Source: AC-32 sp035518635 (GTDB taxonomy: Bacteria; Actinomycetota; Thermoleophilia; Gaiellales; Gaiellaceae). From it: DNA of 64,000 bases. How positions within the stretch are numbered: position 1 is the first letter of the stretch; the number at the start of each line of letters is the position of its first letter. Positions 32,216 through 40,610 of this stretch are shown in pieces. The translations under genes and the position numbers were made by a program. Location: contig DATIXI010000063.1 of the NCBI GenBank assembly GCA_035518635.1, positions 18,991-82,990 of the forward strand. The letters are read 5' to 3'. The notes under the pieces are model-generated. The model saw only the letters and a list, made by a program, of their open reading frames with translations, was not told the DNA's origin and did not search any database.

Positions 32216-34309
32216 CTAGACGTCGTTGGTCGGCGGGGCGGTGCCGCAGAACAGGCCGGTGAACGTCGGCATTCCGGCCATCACGCTGATCGCGCGGGCG
32301 TCCGCGAGGTAGCCGGGACGGTCGGTGTGGAAGTTCAGCGTCCACGGGCCGCGGCGCGAGACCGGGAGGGTGACGACCACGCTCTGTCCTGGGAGGACGG
32401 TCACGCGGCGGTCGACGCCCGCACCGTGCAGCTGCAGCACGGTTCGCTCCGAGCGCGGCTTCGGCGGAAGCGACAGCGGCAGCCTCAGCACCCCGCGGAC
32501 GCGCCCGTTCCTGGCCGGGAACACGGTGATGTGGCCGCTCTGGGCGAGCCAGCCGTCCTGGTAGAGGCCGCCGACGAAGAGCGAGAGGCGCGGAATCCCG
32601 ACCGGGCGCCAGAGCTCGTAGTGCGCGCCGCGCGCGACGGGGACGGCGCCGACGAGCTGGGCGCGAACGGCGTAGTTCGAGATCAGGAGTGGCCCGCGCA
32701 GCGTTCCCGACCGCGAGACGAGCCGGCCGTCCCGGGACGCGCGAACACGCGGCGAGCCGAACGCGTCGATGGGCGAGGCGTCGTCGAGGAAGGCGATGTG
32801 CTTCAGCGACTGGTTCCAGAACAGCTGCTCGTGCGCGGCGGCGTGTGGGGTTCCGGGCGTCTGGAGCAGGGTCACGTCGCCGAGGCCCGAGTGGTCGATC
32901 CAGCGGGCGTCGGCCGGGAGCAGGCTCGCGCGCACCGAGCGGACGACGTGGGTGTCGAACGCGACGGCGCCAATCGAGACGAGGCCGGACGCGACGATCG
33001 TCGCCAGCACCGCCCAGCGCACAAAGGACGCACGGAAGCAGGCTGCGATCGCGAGGCCCGCGAGGAAGGTGGCGGCGACGGCGATCAGCAGTGATCCGTC
33101 ACCGATGCCCATCGCTCGCTCGAGCCTGAACGCCGCGAGCAGGAACGGCGAGTCCTGCTTCGCGTCGCTGATCGTGTACCCGGAGAGCGGCACACGCGCC
33201 GCGAGCGCGATGAACCCGACCGCGAGCGCGGCGACAGGCTTCGCCCAGGGGCGGCCGCGCAGGACCCAGACCCAGAAGGCCGGGAAGACGAGCGGCAGCA
33301 GGACCATCAGGTAGCGCTCCTGGAAGCGGTCGGTGCCGCTGGCCGCGTAGAGCCCGGCCTCGACGAAGAGGGCGAGCAGCACGCCGACGGCGAGCGCGGC
33401 GAAGCCGGTGTGCTCGCGCACGCGCGGCCGGTGGAGCGAGACCGCGAGCCCGGCGAGCGCGCCCGGCACCAGCGCGAACCCGGTCGCGTAGGCGAGCAGC
33501 ATCGCGTCGGTCCCGAGCCAGTGCCCGATCACGAGCGGCTTGATCCCGAAGTCCGCGACGCCCGAGTAGTAGCCGAGCAGCTGCTTGGGCCCGAGCACGA
33601 CGACCAGCGGGAGCGGCACCGCGTACAGGGCCAGCGACAGCCGGAAGCGCCGGACGAGCCGGCGCACGGAAGCCCGCTCGACGACGAGCGCGGCGGCGAG
33701 GAAGACGACCGGCAGGAAGACGTACTGGACGCGCGCGAACGTCGCGAGGCCGGCGAGAGCGGCGAAGCCGAGCTGCGCGCCGCGGGTCGGCCGAGAGAGG
33801 GCGCAGACCCCGAGGTAGACGGCCGCGAGCACGAGCGGGTAGGCGATCGCGTCCGCGAGCACGAACGAGGCGAAGAAGAGGTCCGGCGAGAGGACGGCCA
33901 GCGCGGCTCCGGCGAGCGCCGCCCACTGACCGCCGTCGAGCCGCCGCACCAGCAGGTAGACCGGGATCGCGGCGAGCGACATCGCGAGCGCGTTCTCGGC
34001 CTGCGTCAGCCGGTAGGCGAGCTCCGGGTCGTGGGAGAACCAGAACGGCGAGGCGAGGAGCGGCTCGAGCAGCGCCGGGAAGTGCGCGGGGTGGTCGCGG
34101 ATCAGCGGGCGCCCGCTCTCGGCGAGCGAGCGCGCAATCCCCGAGTAGATGTACTCGTCCGGGAAGTAGAGCGGGGTGGTGTGCGCGAGCGCCGCCGCGA
34201 ACCGGAGCGCGAAGCTGACCGCGACGATCCCGGCGAGCACGAGGCGCGCTGGGACCGTCGCCGCACGCCCGAACGCCTGCGGGCGCGGGAGGGAGACGTC
34301 GACCGCCAC
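32216..34309 (-). CDS. GT-C-fold membrane glycosyltransferase-like protein
   Basis: 697 residues with about 11-12 TM helices in the first 480 residues and a soluble beta-rich C-terminal domain. The first extracytoplasmic loop has YFPDEYIYSGIARSL, the acidic pair expected in GT-C enzymes (ArnT/PMT/GT39-like), which transfer sugars from polyprenyl phosphates. A cell-envelope glycan role is inferred. GTG start with AGGGA 5 nt upstream. Divergent from the sulfatase-like gene, with a shared palindrome between them. Confidence 0.72.
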   Translation of the reverse strand: MAVDVSLPRPQAFGRAATVPARLVLAGIVAVSFALRFAAALAHTTPLYFPDEYIYSGIARSLAESGRPLIRDHPAHFPALLEPLLASPFWFSHDPELAYRLTQAENALAMSLAAIPVYLLVRRLDGGQWAALAGAALAVLSPDLFFASFVLADAIAYPLVLAAVYLGVCALSRPTRGAQLGFAALAGLATFARVQYVFLPVVFLAAALVVERASVRRLVRRFRLSLALYAVPLPLVVVLGPKQLLGYYSGVADFGIKPLVIGHWLGTDAMLLAYATGFALVPGALAGLAVSLHRPRVREHTGFAALAVGVLLALFVEAGLYAASGTDRFQERYLMVLLPLVFPAFWVWVLRGRPWAKPVAALAVGFIALAARVPLSGYTISDAKQDSPFLLAAFRLERAMGIGDGSLLIAVAATFLAGLAIAACFRASFVRWAVLATIVASGLVSIGAVAFDTHVVRSVRASLLPADARWIDHSGLGDVTLLQTPGTPHAAAHEQLFWNQSLKHIAFLDDASPIDAFGSPRVRASRDGRLVSRSGTLRGPLLISNYAVRAQLVGAVPVARGAHYELWRPVGIPRLSLFVGGLYQDGWLAQSGHITVFPARNGRVRGVLRLPLSLPPKPRSERTVLQLHGAGVDRRVTVLPGQSVVVTLPVSRRGPWTLNFHTDRPGYLADARAISVMAGMPTFTGLFCGTAPPTNDV

Positions 34310-34335
34310 GTTTTCCCTATCGGCAAGCGGTTGAT

Positions 34336-34353
34336 ATCCCTTGAACGAGGGAT
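34336..34353. promoter_or_regulatory. 18-bp palindrome between divergent envelope genes
   Basis: ATCCCTTG-AA-CGAGGGAT, one mismatch from the perfect palindrome ATCCCTCG-N2-CGAGGGAT seen near flp and near the S8 protease gene. It lies 27 bp upstream of the GT-C start and 48 bp upstream of the divergent start. Confidence 0.6.
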
Positions 34354-34386
34354 AGCGGCGACGCCGGAGCGGCCCGCGGCAGGCGC

Positions 34387-34392
34387 TAGCAT
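34387..34392 (+). promoter_or_regulatory. -10 box of a leaderless promoter (sulfatase-like gene)
   Basis: TAGCAT, 9 nt before ATG 34402. Confidence 0.4.
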
Positions 34393-34401
34393 GGCCGCCA
34401 A

Positions 34402-36540
34402 ATGGGGGTCGCGCACGCGGAGCTCTCGCGGATCGCCTGGACCGGCCGCCTTCGCGAGCCGGCGGTTCGCGGCGCGCAGCTGTTCGCCGTCTCTGGCTTC
34501 GCGCTCGCCCAGCCGTTGTTCGACATCCTCGGCAAGAACGCAGAGTTCTTCGCGGTCCGGGGCTCGACGCCGGGCGACATCGTCCTGTTCGCGCTCGTCG
34601 TGACGTTCGTCCCGGCGTTCGTGTTCCTTGCCGCCGAGCTCGTCGCCGGCCTCGCCAGCCGGACGGCGGGGTACGTGCTGCACCTCGTTTTCCTCGGCTT
34701 TCTCGGAGCCGTCTTCGGCGTCCAGCTCCTCAAGCGCTCCGGCGTCGACGGCACGACCACGCTGATCGTCGGGGCGGTCGTGATCGGCGTGGCGATCGCG
34801 CTCGCCGTGTGGCGCGTCCGCGCGGCCGGGACGTTCGTGACCGTGCTCGCGGTGGCGCCGATCGTCTTCCTCGCGCTCTTCCTGCTGAACACGCCGGTCG
34901 AGCAGCTCGTCTTCCCGACGGCGGAGAGCCGCGCGGGCACGGCGAAAATCAGGGCCTCGACGCCGGTCGTCTTCCTCCTCTTCGACGAGTTCCCGGTGAT
35001 CGACCTGCAGGACAGGACGGGCGCGATCGACGCGAAGCGGTTCCCGAACTTCGCCCGCCTCGCGGCGAGCTCGACCTGGTTCCGGAACACGACGACGCTG
35101 TCCGCCTCCACGACCGTCGCCGTTCCGGTCATCCTGACCGGGAACCCGCCGAAGCGCGGCGCGCTCCCGATCGCGAGCGACTATCCGAACAACCTCTTCA
35201 CGCTGCTCGGAGGCCGCTACCGGATGGACGTGACCGAGGTGCAGACGCGCCTCTGCCCGAAGCGACTCTGCAACGAGAAGCAGGAGAACGCCGAGAAGCG
35301 GCTCTCCTCGCTGTACTCGGACGCACGTGTCGTCTACCTGCACCTGATCGCACCGCCCGAGCTCGAGGAGCGGCTGCCCGCGATCGACGAGTCGTGGGGC
35401 GACTTCGGCCAGGGCTCCGCGACCGCGATCGCGTCGGAGGCGCCCACGAAGCTCCCCAAGGTAAACCTCAGCACGTTCTACCTCAGCCGCGTCCCTGACT
35501 TCAATCGCTTCGTCGACTCGTTCCGGCCGCCCGGGAACGGGCGCCCCACGCTGTACTTCCTGCACGTGCTGCTCCCGCACACGCCGTGGCTCTACTTCCC
35601 GGACGGGCGTGTACGCGCTGTGGCGACCGTCAACGCTCCCGGGCGCACCGGCGAGCGCTGGTGGCGCACGCCGCTCGTCCTCCAGGCCTGGCAGCGCCAC
35701 CTGCTCCAGCTCGGCTTCACTGACCGGCTGCTCGGGAAGTTCCTGAACCGCCTGCACTCGACGGGGCTCTGGGACAAGGCGCTCGTCGTTGTCACCGCCG
35801 ACCACGGGATCAGCTTCCGTGGAGGCGACCTGCGCCGCCGCCCGTCGAAGACGAACCTGGGCGAGCTCGCGTTCACGCCGCTGTTCATCAAGCTTCCGGG
35901 CCAGCAGCAAGGCCGGGTGGTCGACGACCGCCACGTGATCACGCCGGACATCCTCCCGACGATCGCCGACGTGCTCGGGATCACGATCCCGTGGAAGACG
36001 ACCGGGCACTCGGCGCTCGCCGGCGGCCCGGGCTCGAGCACGGTCAAGGTGCTCGACATCTCGGCTCCCTACGCGAAGGCGCTCGCCGAGCGGAAGCGCG
36101 GGCTGGCGCGCCAGCTCGCGCTCTTCGGGAGCGGCGACTGGGGTCCGCAGTTCGCGGCGACCGGCCCGTACCGGTCGCTCGTCGGCACGCCCGTCAGGAC
36201 GCTCCACCTGGAGGGCTCGGCCGCCGGCGCGGCGACCGTCGACGCGGTCGGGAGCAAGCTCCTGCGCTCGTTCCCGCGACGCTCGCCGCTGATCCCGTCG
36301 CCGCTCGTCGGGACGCTCTCCGGGGTCGCACCCGGGGCCGCGCTGGCGCTCGACCTGGACGGACGGATCGCCGCGGTCTCGGCCGCCTACCGCGACCCGA
36401 GCGGCGGACCGGTCCGGTTCGCGCTCCTCCCGGCCGAGTCCGCGTTCCGCACCGGCCGCAACCCGGTGCGCCTGTTCGTCGTCTCGGGGAGCTCGTCGCG
36501 CCCCGAGCTCCGCGAGGTCGCGACCTCGCTCAGGTCTTAG
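34402..36540 (+). CDS. Membrane-anchored sulfatase/LTA-synthase-like hydrolase or transferase
   Basis: 712 residues: five N-terminal TM helices (about 20-170), then an alkaline-phosphatase-superfamily domain. VVFLLFDEFP gives the first metal Asp; LSASTTVAVPVILTG is where the catalytic Thr of LTA-synthase/phosphoethanolamine-transferase relatives lies; VVTADHGISF gives metal Asp-His, and TPLFIKLPGQ follows. There is no CxPxR, so it is not an FGly sulfatase. Probably modifies an envelope polymer together with the divergent GT-C protein. ATG with TAGCAT 9 nt upstream. Confidence 0.78.
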   Translation: MGVAHAELSRIAWTGRLREPAVRGAQLFAVSGFALAQPLFDILGKNAEFFAVRGSTPGDIVLFALVVTFVPAFVFLAAELVAGLASRTAGYVLHLVFLGFLGAVFGVQLLKRSGVDGTTTLIVGAVVIGVAIALAVWRVRAAGTFVTVLAVAPIVFLALFLLNTPVEQLVFPTAESRAGTAKIRASTPVVFLLFDEFPVIDLQDRTGAIDAKRFPNFARLAASSTWFRNTTTLSASTTVAVPVILTGNPPKRGALPIASDYPNNLFTLLGGRYRMDVTEVQTRLCPKRLCNEKQENAEKRLSSLYSDARVVYLHLIAPPELEERLPAIDESWGDFGQGSATAIASEAPTKLPKVNLSTFYLSRVPDFNRFVDSFRPPGNGRPTLYFLHVLLPHTPWLYFPDGRVRAVATVNAPGRTGERWWRTPLVLQAWQRHLLQLGFTDRLLGKFLNRLHSTGLWDKALVVVTADHGISFRGGDLRRRPSKTNLGELAFTPLFIKLPGQQQGRVVDDRHVITPDILPTIADVLGITIPWKTTGHSALAGGPGSSTVKVLDISAPYAKALAERKRGLARQLALFGSGDWGPQFAATGPYRSLVGTPVRTLHLEGSAAGAATVDAVGSKLLRSFPRRSPLIPSPLVGTLSGVAPGAALALDLDGRIAAVSAAYRDPSGGPVRFALLPAESAFRTGRNPVRLFVVSGSSSRPELREVATSLRS

Positions 36541-37021
36541 GCCGGCCCTCGAGCCGTTCGAGCTGCTTGCCCGTGATGGCGGCGATCTCCCGCGCGATCG
36601 CGGCCTGCTCCTGGTCGAAGCGCCGCCGGTCGAGGTAGACCTCGACGAGCCCCCAGCACTGGCCGTTCGAGGGCAGGCAGGTCATCAGCAGCGACTCGTA
36701 GCCCAGCTGCTCCAGCAGCTCGGCCTCGTTCGGCTCGGGCTCCGCCTCGAGCAGGGAGACCGCGCGTGGCCGGCCTTCGGTGACGACCTCCTTGGTTAGC
36801 GGGTAGTCGGAGATCAGGTACTCGTGCCCGAGCCCGAGCGTCCGCTCGTCCCTGGAGAACTCGACCAGGCTGACGAGGAGGTCGCCGACGACCCGCGAGA
36901 TCAGGCAGGCGGAGGCGTCGAGCACGTCGACGAGCTCGCGCGTGGCGGCCTCGAGCAGCCCTCGGACCGTCTGCTCGCGGCCGAGGGCCTCGGCCACCCG
37001 CTGGACTGACGCGTCTGCCAT
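36530..37021 (-). CDS. GAF-domain protein
   Basis: 163 residues, a single GAF domain from about 15 to 150: LEAATRELVDVLDASACLISRV..., YLISDYPLTKEVVTEGRPRAV, and YESLLMTCLPSNGQCWGLVEVYLDRR. Binds a small molecule or acts as a dimer; no output domain is attached. It overlaps the end of the opposite-strand sulfatase-like gene by 11 bp. On its own strand its whole length is also open in another frame, continuous with the upstream serine hydrolase. Confidence 0.75.
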   Translation of the reverse strand: MADASVQRVAEALGREQTVRGLLEAATRELVDVLDASACLISRVVGDLLVSLVEFSRDERTLGLGHEYLISDYPLTKEVVTEGRPRAVSLLEAEPEPNEAELLEQLGYESLLMTCLPSNGQCWGLVEVYLDRRRFDQEQAAIAREIAAITGKQLERLEGRPKT

Positions 37022-37838
37022 CAGCGGGAAGCTTAGGTCTCGGAGCGGCTTCCCTACGGCACCGCCTGCGCGGAGCGAGTCCGCCCAGGAGGCGGGCGGC
37101 GATCGCGCGCAGTGTCTCCTCGCCGTACGCGTGGCTGTCGTCCATCGAGGTCAGGATCGCCACGGAGACCCGCTGGCGGCCGCGCGTGAGCAGCGCGACC
37201 TGGTGATCTACCCAGCCGATCCCCGATCCCCAGCCGCCTTTGAAGTAGAGCCGCCAGCCCGAGGGTCGCACGCGCGCGATCCCCCAGCGCTGCTCGGGGG
37301 TGATCGTTCGCAGCAGGTGCAGTGCGTACGCGCGGTGCCGCGGGGGGATGAGGCGGTCGATCCGGAGGAAGAAGCGGGTCTGGTCGACCGCGTCGATCTC
37401 GCTCATGCCCCACCAGCCGGCCACGGGCGTGAACCGGCGCATGGCCGCGCGGTAGGCGACGAGGCGGAGGGCTCCCGTGCCGACGATCGCGAGGACCCGG
37501 CTCGCGGCGTCGTTGTCGGAGATGCGGATCATCGGGTCGAGCAGGGCACGGTCGGACGCCTTCAGGGCGCGGTCGCGCACGGAGGTGCGGTTGAGGTACG
37601 CGACGAGCAGCATCGCCTTGATCACGCTCGCCGAGTGGAATCGCTTCGTCGCGTGCCAGCCCCAGGAGCGGCTCGGCGTGCGGACTGCGAACGCGATCGT
37701 GCCGTCGCGGTGGGACGCGTACCGGATCGCCGCGCCCATCGAAGGCTGCCATGGGTGCGGAGAGCCGCTCGCGCCGAGCGCGGTCGCAGCCGCCGCCAGC
37801 GCGAGGATCCCGACGAGCGCTCTCGCGGCCGCCGTCAC
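36537..37838 (-). CDS. Secreted class A beta-lactamase-fold serine hydrolase, frame running through the GAF gene
   Basis: 433 codons. Signal peptide about 1-23. The beta-lactamase fold is complete in the first 255 residues or so: SVIK (Ser-x-x-Lys), ISDND (SDN) and FKGGWGSG (KTG equivalent). After about RLLGGLAP the frame continues for some 165 codons of Arg/Pro/Ala-rich sequence that is the shadow of the overlapping GAF gene. Either a stop codon was lost (mutation or sequencing error) or a real C-terminal extension exists. Activity on beta-lactams is not implied; many relatives act on peptidoglycan. Confidence 0.65.
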   Translation of the reverse strand: MTAAARALVGILALAAAATALGASGSPHPWQPSMGAAIRYASHRDGTIAFAVRTPSRSWGWHATKRFHSASVIKAMLLVAYLNRTSVRDRALKASDRALLDPMIRISDNDAASRVLAIVGTGALRLVAYRAAMRRFTPVAGWWGMSEIDAVDQTRFFLRIDRLIPPRHRAYALHLLRTITPEQRWGIARVRPSGWRLYFKGGWGSGIGWVDHQVALLTRGRQRVSVAILTSMDDSHAYGEETLRAIAARLLGGLAPRRRCRREAAPRPKLPADGRRVSPAGGRGPRPRADGPRAARGRHARARRRARRLRLPDLAGRRRPPRQPGRVLQGRADARARARVPDLRLPANQGGRHRRPATRGLPARGGARAERGRAAGAAGLRVAADDLPALERPVLGARRGLPRPAALRPGAGRDRAGDRRHHGQAARTARGPA

Positions 37839-37873
37839 GAGACCCGTTGCCTCCCCACAGCGGCCGCGTACCC

Positions 37874-37879
37874 TACGCT
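37874..37879 (+). promoter_or_regulatory. -10 box of a leaderless promoter (alcohol dehydrogenase)
   Basis: TACGCT, 6 nt before GTG 37886. Confidence 0.45.
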
Positions 37880-37885
37880 CGCGTC

Positions 37886-38878
37886 GTGATGCGCGCGATG
37901 GTGCTCGAAACGCCCGGGAGCCGCCTCCGCGAGGCGGAGCTGCCCGAGCCCGAGCCCGGGCCGGGTCAGCTGCGGCTCTGCGTCGAGGCGTGCGGCGTGT
38001 GCCGCACCGATCTCCACGTGCTCGACGGCGAGCTCGCGGAGCCGAAGCTCCCGCTCGTGCTCGGCCATCAGATCGTCGGCATCGTCGACGTGGTGGGCGA
38101 GGGCGTGAGCATCGCTCCCGGCGTGCGGGTCGGCGTGCCGTGGCTCGGCTGGACGTGTGGCGAGTGCCGCTTCTGCCGCAGCGGACGGGAGAACCTCTGC
38201 GACCTCGCCCGCTTCACCGGCTACCAGCTCGACGGCGGCTACGCGGAGGCAGCGGTGGCCGACGCGCGCTTCTGCTTCCCGGTTCCCGCCGGCTACGCGC
38301 CGCTTCGGGCCGCGCCGCTGCTCTGCGCGGGCCTGATCGGCTACCGGGCGCTGCGGCTGGCGGGCGACGCGGAGCGGCTCGGCCTGTACGGCTTCGGCGC
38401 GGCCGCCCACGTGATCGCGCAGGTCGCCCGCTGGCAGGGGCGCCGCGTGTTCGCGTTCACGCGCGAGGGCGACGCGGACGGCCAGGAGTTCGCCCGCTCG
38501 GTGGGCGCGGAATGGGCTGGCGCGTCCGGCGATCTTCCGCCGGAGCCGCTCGAGGCGGCGATCGTGTTCGCGCCCGTCGGTGCGCTGGTTCCCGCCGCGC
38601 TGCGCGCCCTCGAGAAGGGCGGTGTCGTCGTCTGCGCCGGGATCCACATGAGCGACATCCCTTCCTTTCCGTACGAGCTGCTCTGGGGCGAGCGGATGGT
38701 CCGCTCCGTCGCCAACCTCACGCGCCGCGACGGCGAGGAGTTCCTGGAGCTCGCGCCCCGGGTACCCGTGCAGACGCACGTCGAGCCGTTCGCGCTCGTG
38801 GATGCGAACGAGGCGCTCGAACGGCTGCGCGCCGGGACGATCCACGGCGCGGCTGTGCTGACGATGGACGGCGGCTAG
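37886..38878 (+). CDS. Zinc-dependent alcohol dehydrogenase family protein
   Basis: 330 residues, MDR superfamily. Catalytic zinc ligands are Cys in GVCRTDLHV and His in LGHQIVG; the structural zinc site is the four Cys in CGECRFCRSGRENLC. The NAD(P)-binding motif is GLYGFGAAAHV. Probably oxidises or reduces simple alcohols and aldehydes. GTG 37886 has a TACGCT box 6 nt upstream (leaderless); ATG 37889 is the alternative. Monocistronic; the next gene is on the other strand with its end 1 bp away. Confidence 0.88.
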   Translation: MMRAMVLETPGSRLREAELPEPEPGPGQLRLCVEACGVCRTDLHVLDGELAEPKLPLVLGHQIVGIVDVVGEGVSIAPGVRVGVPWLGWTCGECRFCRSGRENLCDLARFTGYQLDGGYAEAAVADARFCFPVPAGYAPLRAAPLLCAGLIGYRALRLAGDAERLGLYGFGAAAHVIAQVARWQGRRVFAFTREGDADGQEFARSVGAEWAGASGDLPPEPLEAAIVFAPVGALVPAALRALEKGGVVVCAGIHMSDIPSFPYELLWGERMVRSVANLTRRDGEEFLELAPRVPVQTHVEPFALVDANEALERLRAGTIHGAAVLTMDGG

Positions 38879-38879
38879 G

Positions 38880-39086
38880 TCAGGCGGTCAGCGCGCGTTC
38901 CTTGCGCCGCCGGGTGCGCTCACGGAGGAGCATGAAGTAGCGTTCGAGCCGGAGCTGAGCGGAGGCCGCGGCGGCGGTCGTCAGCTCGGCTTCGAGCTCC
39001 GCGTCGCTGAGAACGTGGATCGCCGGACGGCCCAGCTCGTCGAGAGGCCTACCGGTTCGTGGGTCGGATAGCCATCTCCCGCTCAA
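38880..39086 (-). CDS. Small helical basic protein, unknown
   Basis: 68 residues: starts SGRWLSDPRTGRPLDELGRPA, then an Ala/Glu-rich helix (ELEAELTTAAAASAQLRLERYF) and a very basic tail (RERTRRRKERALTA). No recognised family. TTG start supported by GGAGGGAG 5-6 nt upstream. The 153 bp between its start and the next plus-strand gene hold no other gene. Could be a nucleic-acid- or membrane-associated small protein. Confidence 0.55.
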   Translation of the reverse strand: MSGRWLSDPRTGRPLDELGRPAIHVLSDAELEAELTTAAAASAQLRLERYFMLLRERTRRRKERALTA

Positions 39087-39227
39087 GCTCTCCCTCCTTG
39101 ATCGGCGTGGGCCGCGAGCTTACCCGTGTGCCGCCGCGAGTCAAGGGGGTGCGGCTCGGGTTGAAACCACTTCGTCACCAGTCGTTTACCAGTTGGAAAC
39201 CCGGCGAAAAGGCGCTCAGGACGCGTA

Positions 39228-39233
39228 TACGAT
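39228..39233 (+). promoter_or_regulatory. -10 box of a leaderless promoter (CYTH-CHAD)
   Basis: TACGAT, 6 nt before GTG 39240. Confidence 0.5.
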
Positions 39234-39239
39234 CCGCCC

Positions 39240-40610
39240 GTGGCCGCGCGAATCGAGCGCCTGCGGGCCGGGCCGGGTTTCGCGTTCCCCGACCTCGGCT
39301 TCACAGCTGAGAAGCGCGCGTTCAGCAGGACCTACCTCGACACACCCGACCGTGTGCTCGCCCGCGCCGGGATCGTCCTCGTCCGTCACACCGAGGACCG
39401 GCGGAGCATCTGGCGGCTCCACACGCCCTCGCACGAGCTCGAGACCGGCAGCGGCCCGAAGCCGCCGGGCCCGATCACGGCGGCGCTGAGGGCCGCGCTC
39501 GCCGGTGGTGCGGAGCTCGGGGCCGTCGCGAGGCTGAGGACCCGGCGACAGAGCCTCGTGGTCGAGGACGATGCCGGGCCGTCCGTCCGCATCGTCGATG
39601 ACAGGGTCTCGGTTCTGAGCGGCAGGCGCGTCGCGGAGTCGTACCGCGAGATCGAGGTCGCGCCGCTGAACGGTGGAGCGGCGGCCGCGAAGGTCGCGAA
39701 GCGGCTGCGCTCGGCGGGCGCAACGCGCTCCAGCCACTCCGAGCTCGAGCGGCTGATGGCGGCGCAGGCGCCGACGAGCGCCCTGCCCGAGCTGAGCGCG
39801 GCGCTGGCAGAGCAGCACGCGCAGGCCGTTTGCCACGACGTCGCGCTTCGGCTCGGCGGGGACGACGAGGATGTGCACAAGCTCCGCGTGGCGCTCAGGC
39901 GGTCGCGCGCCTACCTCCGCGCGGCCAGGCCGCTCCTCGACGCGGAGTGGTCCGAGCAGCTGCGGGAGGAGCTCGGCTGGGCGGGCCGGGAGCTCGGAGG
40001 GGTCCGGGATCTCGACGTAATGCTCGCCGGGCTGCGCAAGCAGCTGGGGCGCCTCGACGAGGAGGACAGGGTCGCCTTCAGGCCGTTGCTCCGGCGCCTC
40101 TCCGCGCAGCGGGCCCGCGCCCGCGCGAAGCTCCCGCGGATCCTCGACGACGAGCGCTACCTCGCTGCCGTCGCGGCGCTCCAGGAGGCGGCGATCTCGC
40201 CGCGCTCGCTGGGATCGACGGAGACGCTCGACGCCCTCGCTCGCCACGACGTCCAGAAGCTGCTCAACCGCGCGGCGAAGGTCAGCGGGAAGGAGACGGA
40301 CTCCGAGCTCCACGCGCTCCGCATCCGGGCCAAGCGGGGCCGCTACGCCGCGGAGCTGCTCGACGGCAAGGCTGCGGCGCGGTTCGTCGAGCAGGCGAAG
40401 GAGCTGCAGGATCTCCTCGGAGAACACCAGGACGCGGTCGTTGCGGAGGAACGCCTGCGCGGGCTGCCCAAGGAAGGCGACGACCGGGCCGCCGTGCTCG
40501 CGGCGGGCCAGCTCGTCGAGCGCGAGCGCGTGACGAAACGGCGCGTGCGGCGCGAGCTGCCGGACATGCTCGACCGGCTCGCCCGCCGCGGAAAGGCGAT
40601 CGCCCCCTGA
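39240..40610 (+). CDS. CYTH-CHAD domain protein
   Basis: 456 residues. Residues 1-165 resemble a CYTH/triphosphate tunnel domain (YLDTPDRVLARAGIVLVRHTEDRRSIWRL, ESYREIEVAPL), but the N-terminal ExExK metal motif is absent. From about 190 a CHAD domain is clear: VHKLRVALRRSRAYLRAARPLL, GWAGRELGGVRDLDVML, LHALRIRAKRGRYAAEL, LQDLLGEHQDAVVAEE. CHAD domains bind polyphosphate, and ppx and ppk lie downstream. GTG 39240 follows TACGAT by 6 nt (leaderless). Its stop overlaps the next gene's CTG. Confidence 0.85.
   Translation: MAARIERLRAGPGFAFPDLGFTAEKRAFSRTYLDTPDRVLARAGIVLVRHTEDRRSIWRLHTPSHELETGSGPKPPGPITAALRAALAGGAELGAVARLRTRRQSLVVEDDAGPSVRIVDDRVSVLSGRRVAESYREIEVAPLNGGAAAAKVAKRLRSAGATRSSHSELERLMAAQAPTSALPELSAALAEQHAQAVCHDVALRLGGDDEDVHKLRVALRRSRAYLRAARPLLDAEWSEQLREELGWAGRELGGVRDLDVMLAGLRKQLGRLDEEDRVAFRPLLRRLSAQRARARAKLPRILDDERYLAAVAALQEAAISPRSLGSTETLDALARHDVQKLLNRAAKVSGKETDSELHALRIRAKRGRYAAELLDGKAAARFVEQAKELQDLLGEHQDAVVAEERLRGLPKEGDDRAAVLAAGQLVERERVTKRRVRRELPDMLDRLARRGKAIAP

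Noticed and set aside
34402..36540. Considered as the formylglycine sulfatase served by the FGE at 44568
   Set aside because: No CxPxR or SxPxR motif; the active-site region looks like Thr-type LTA synthase/phosphoethanolamine transferase relatives.
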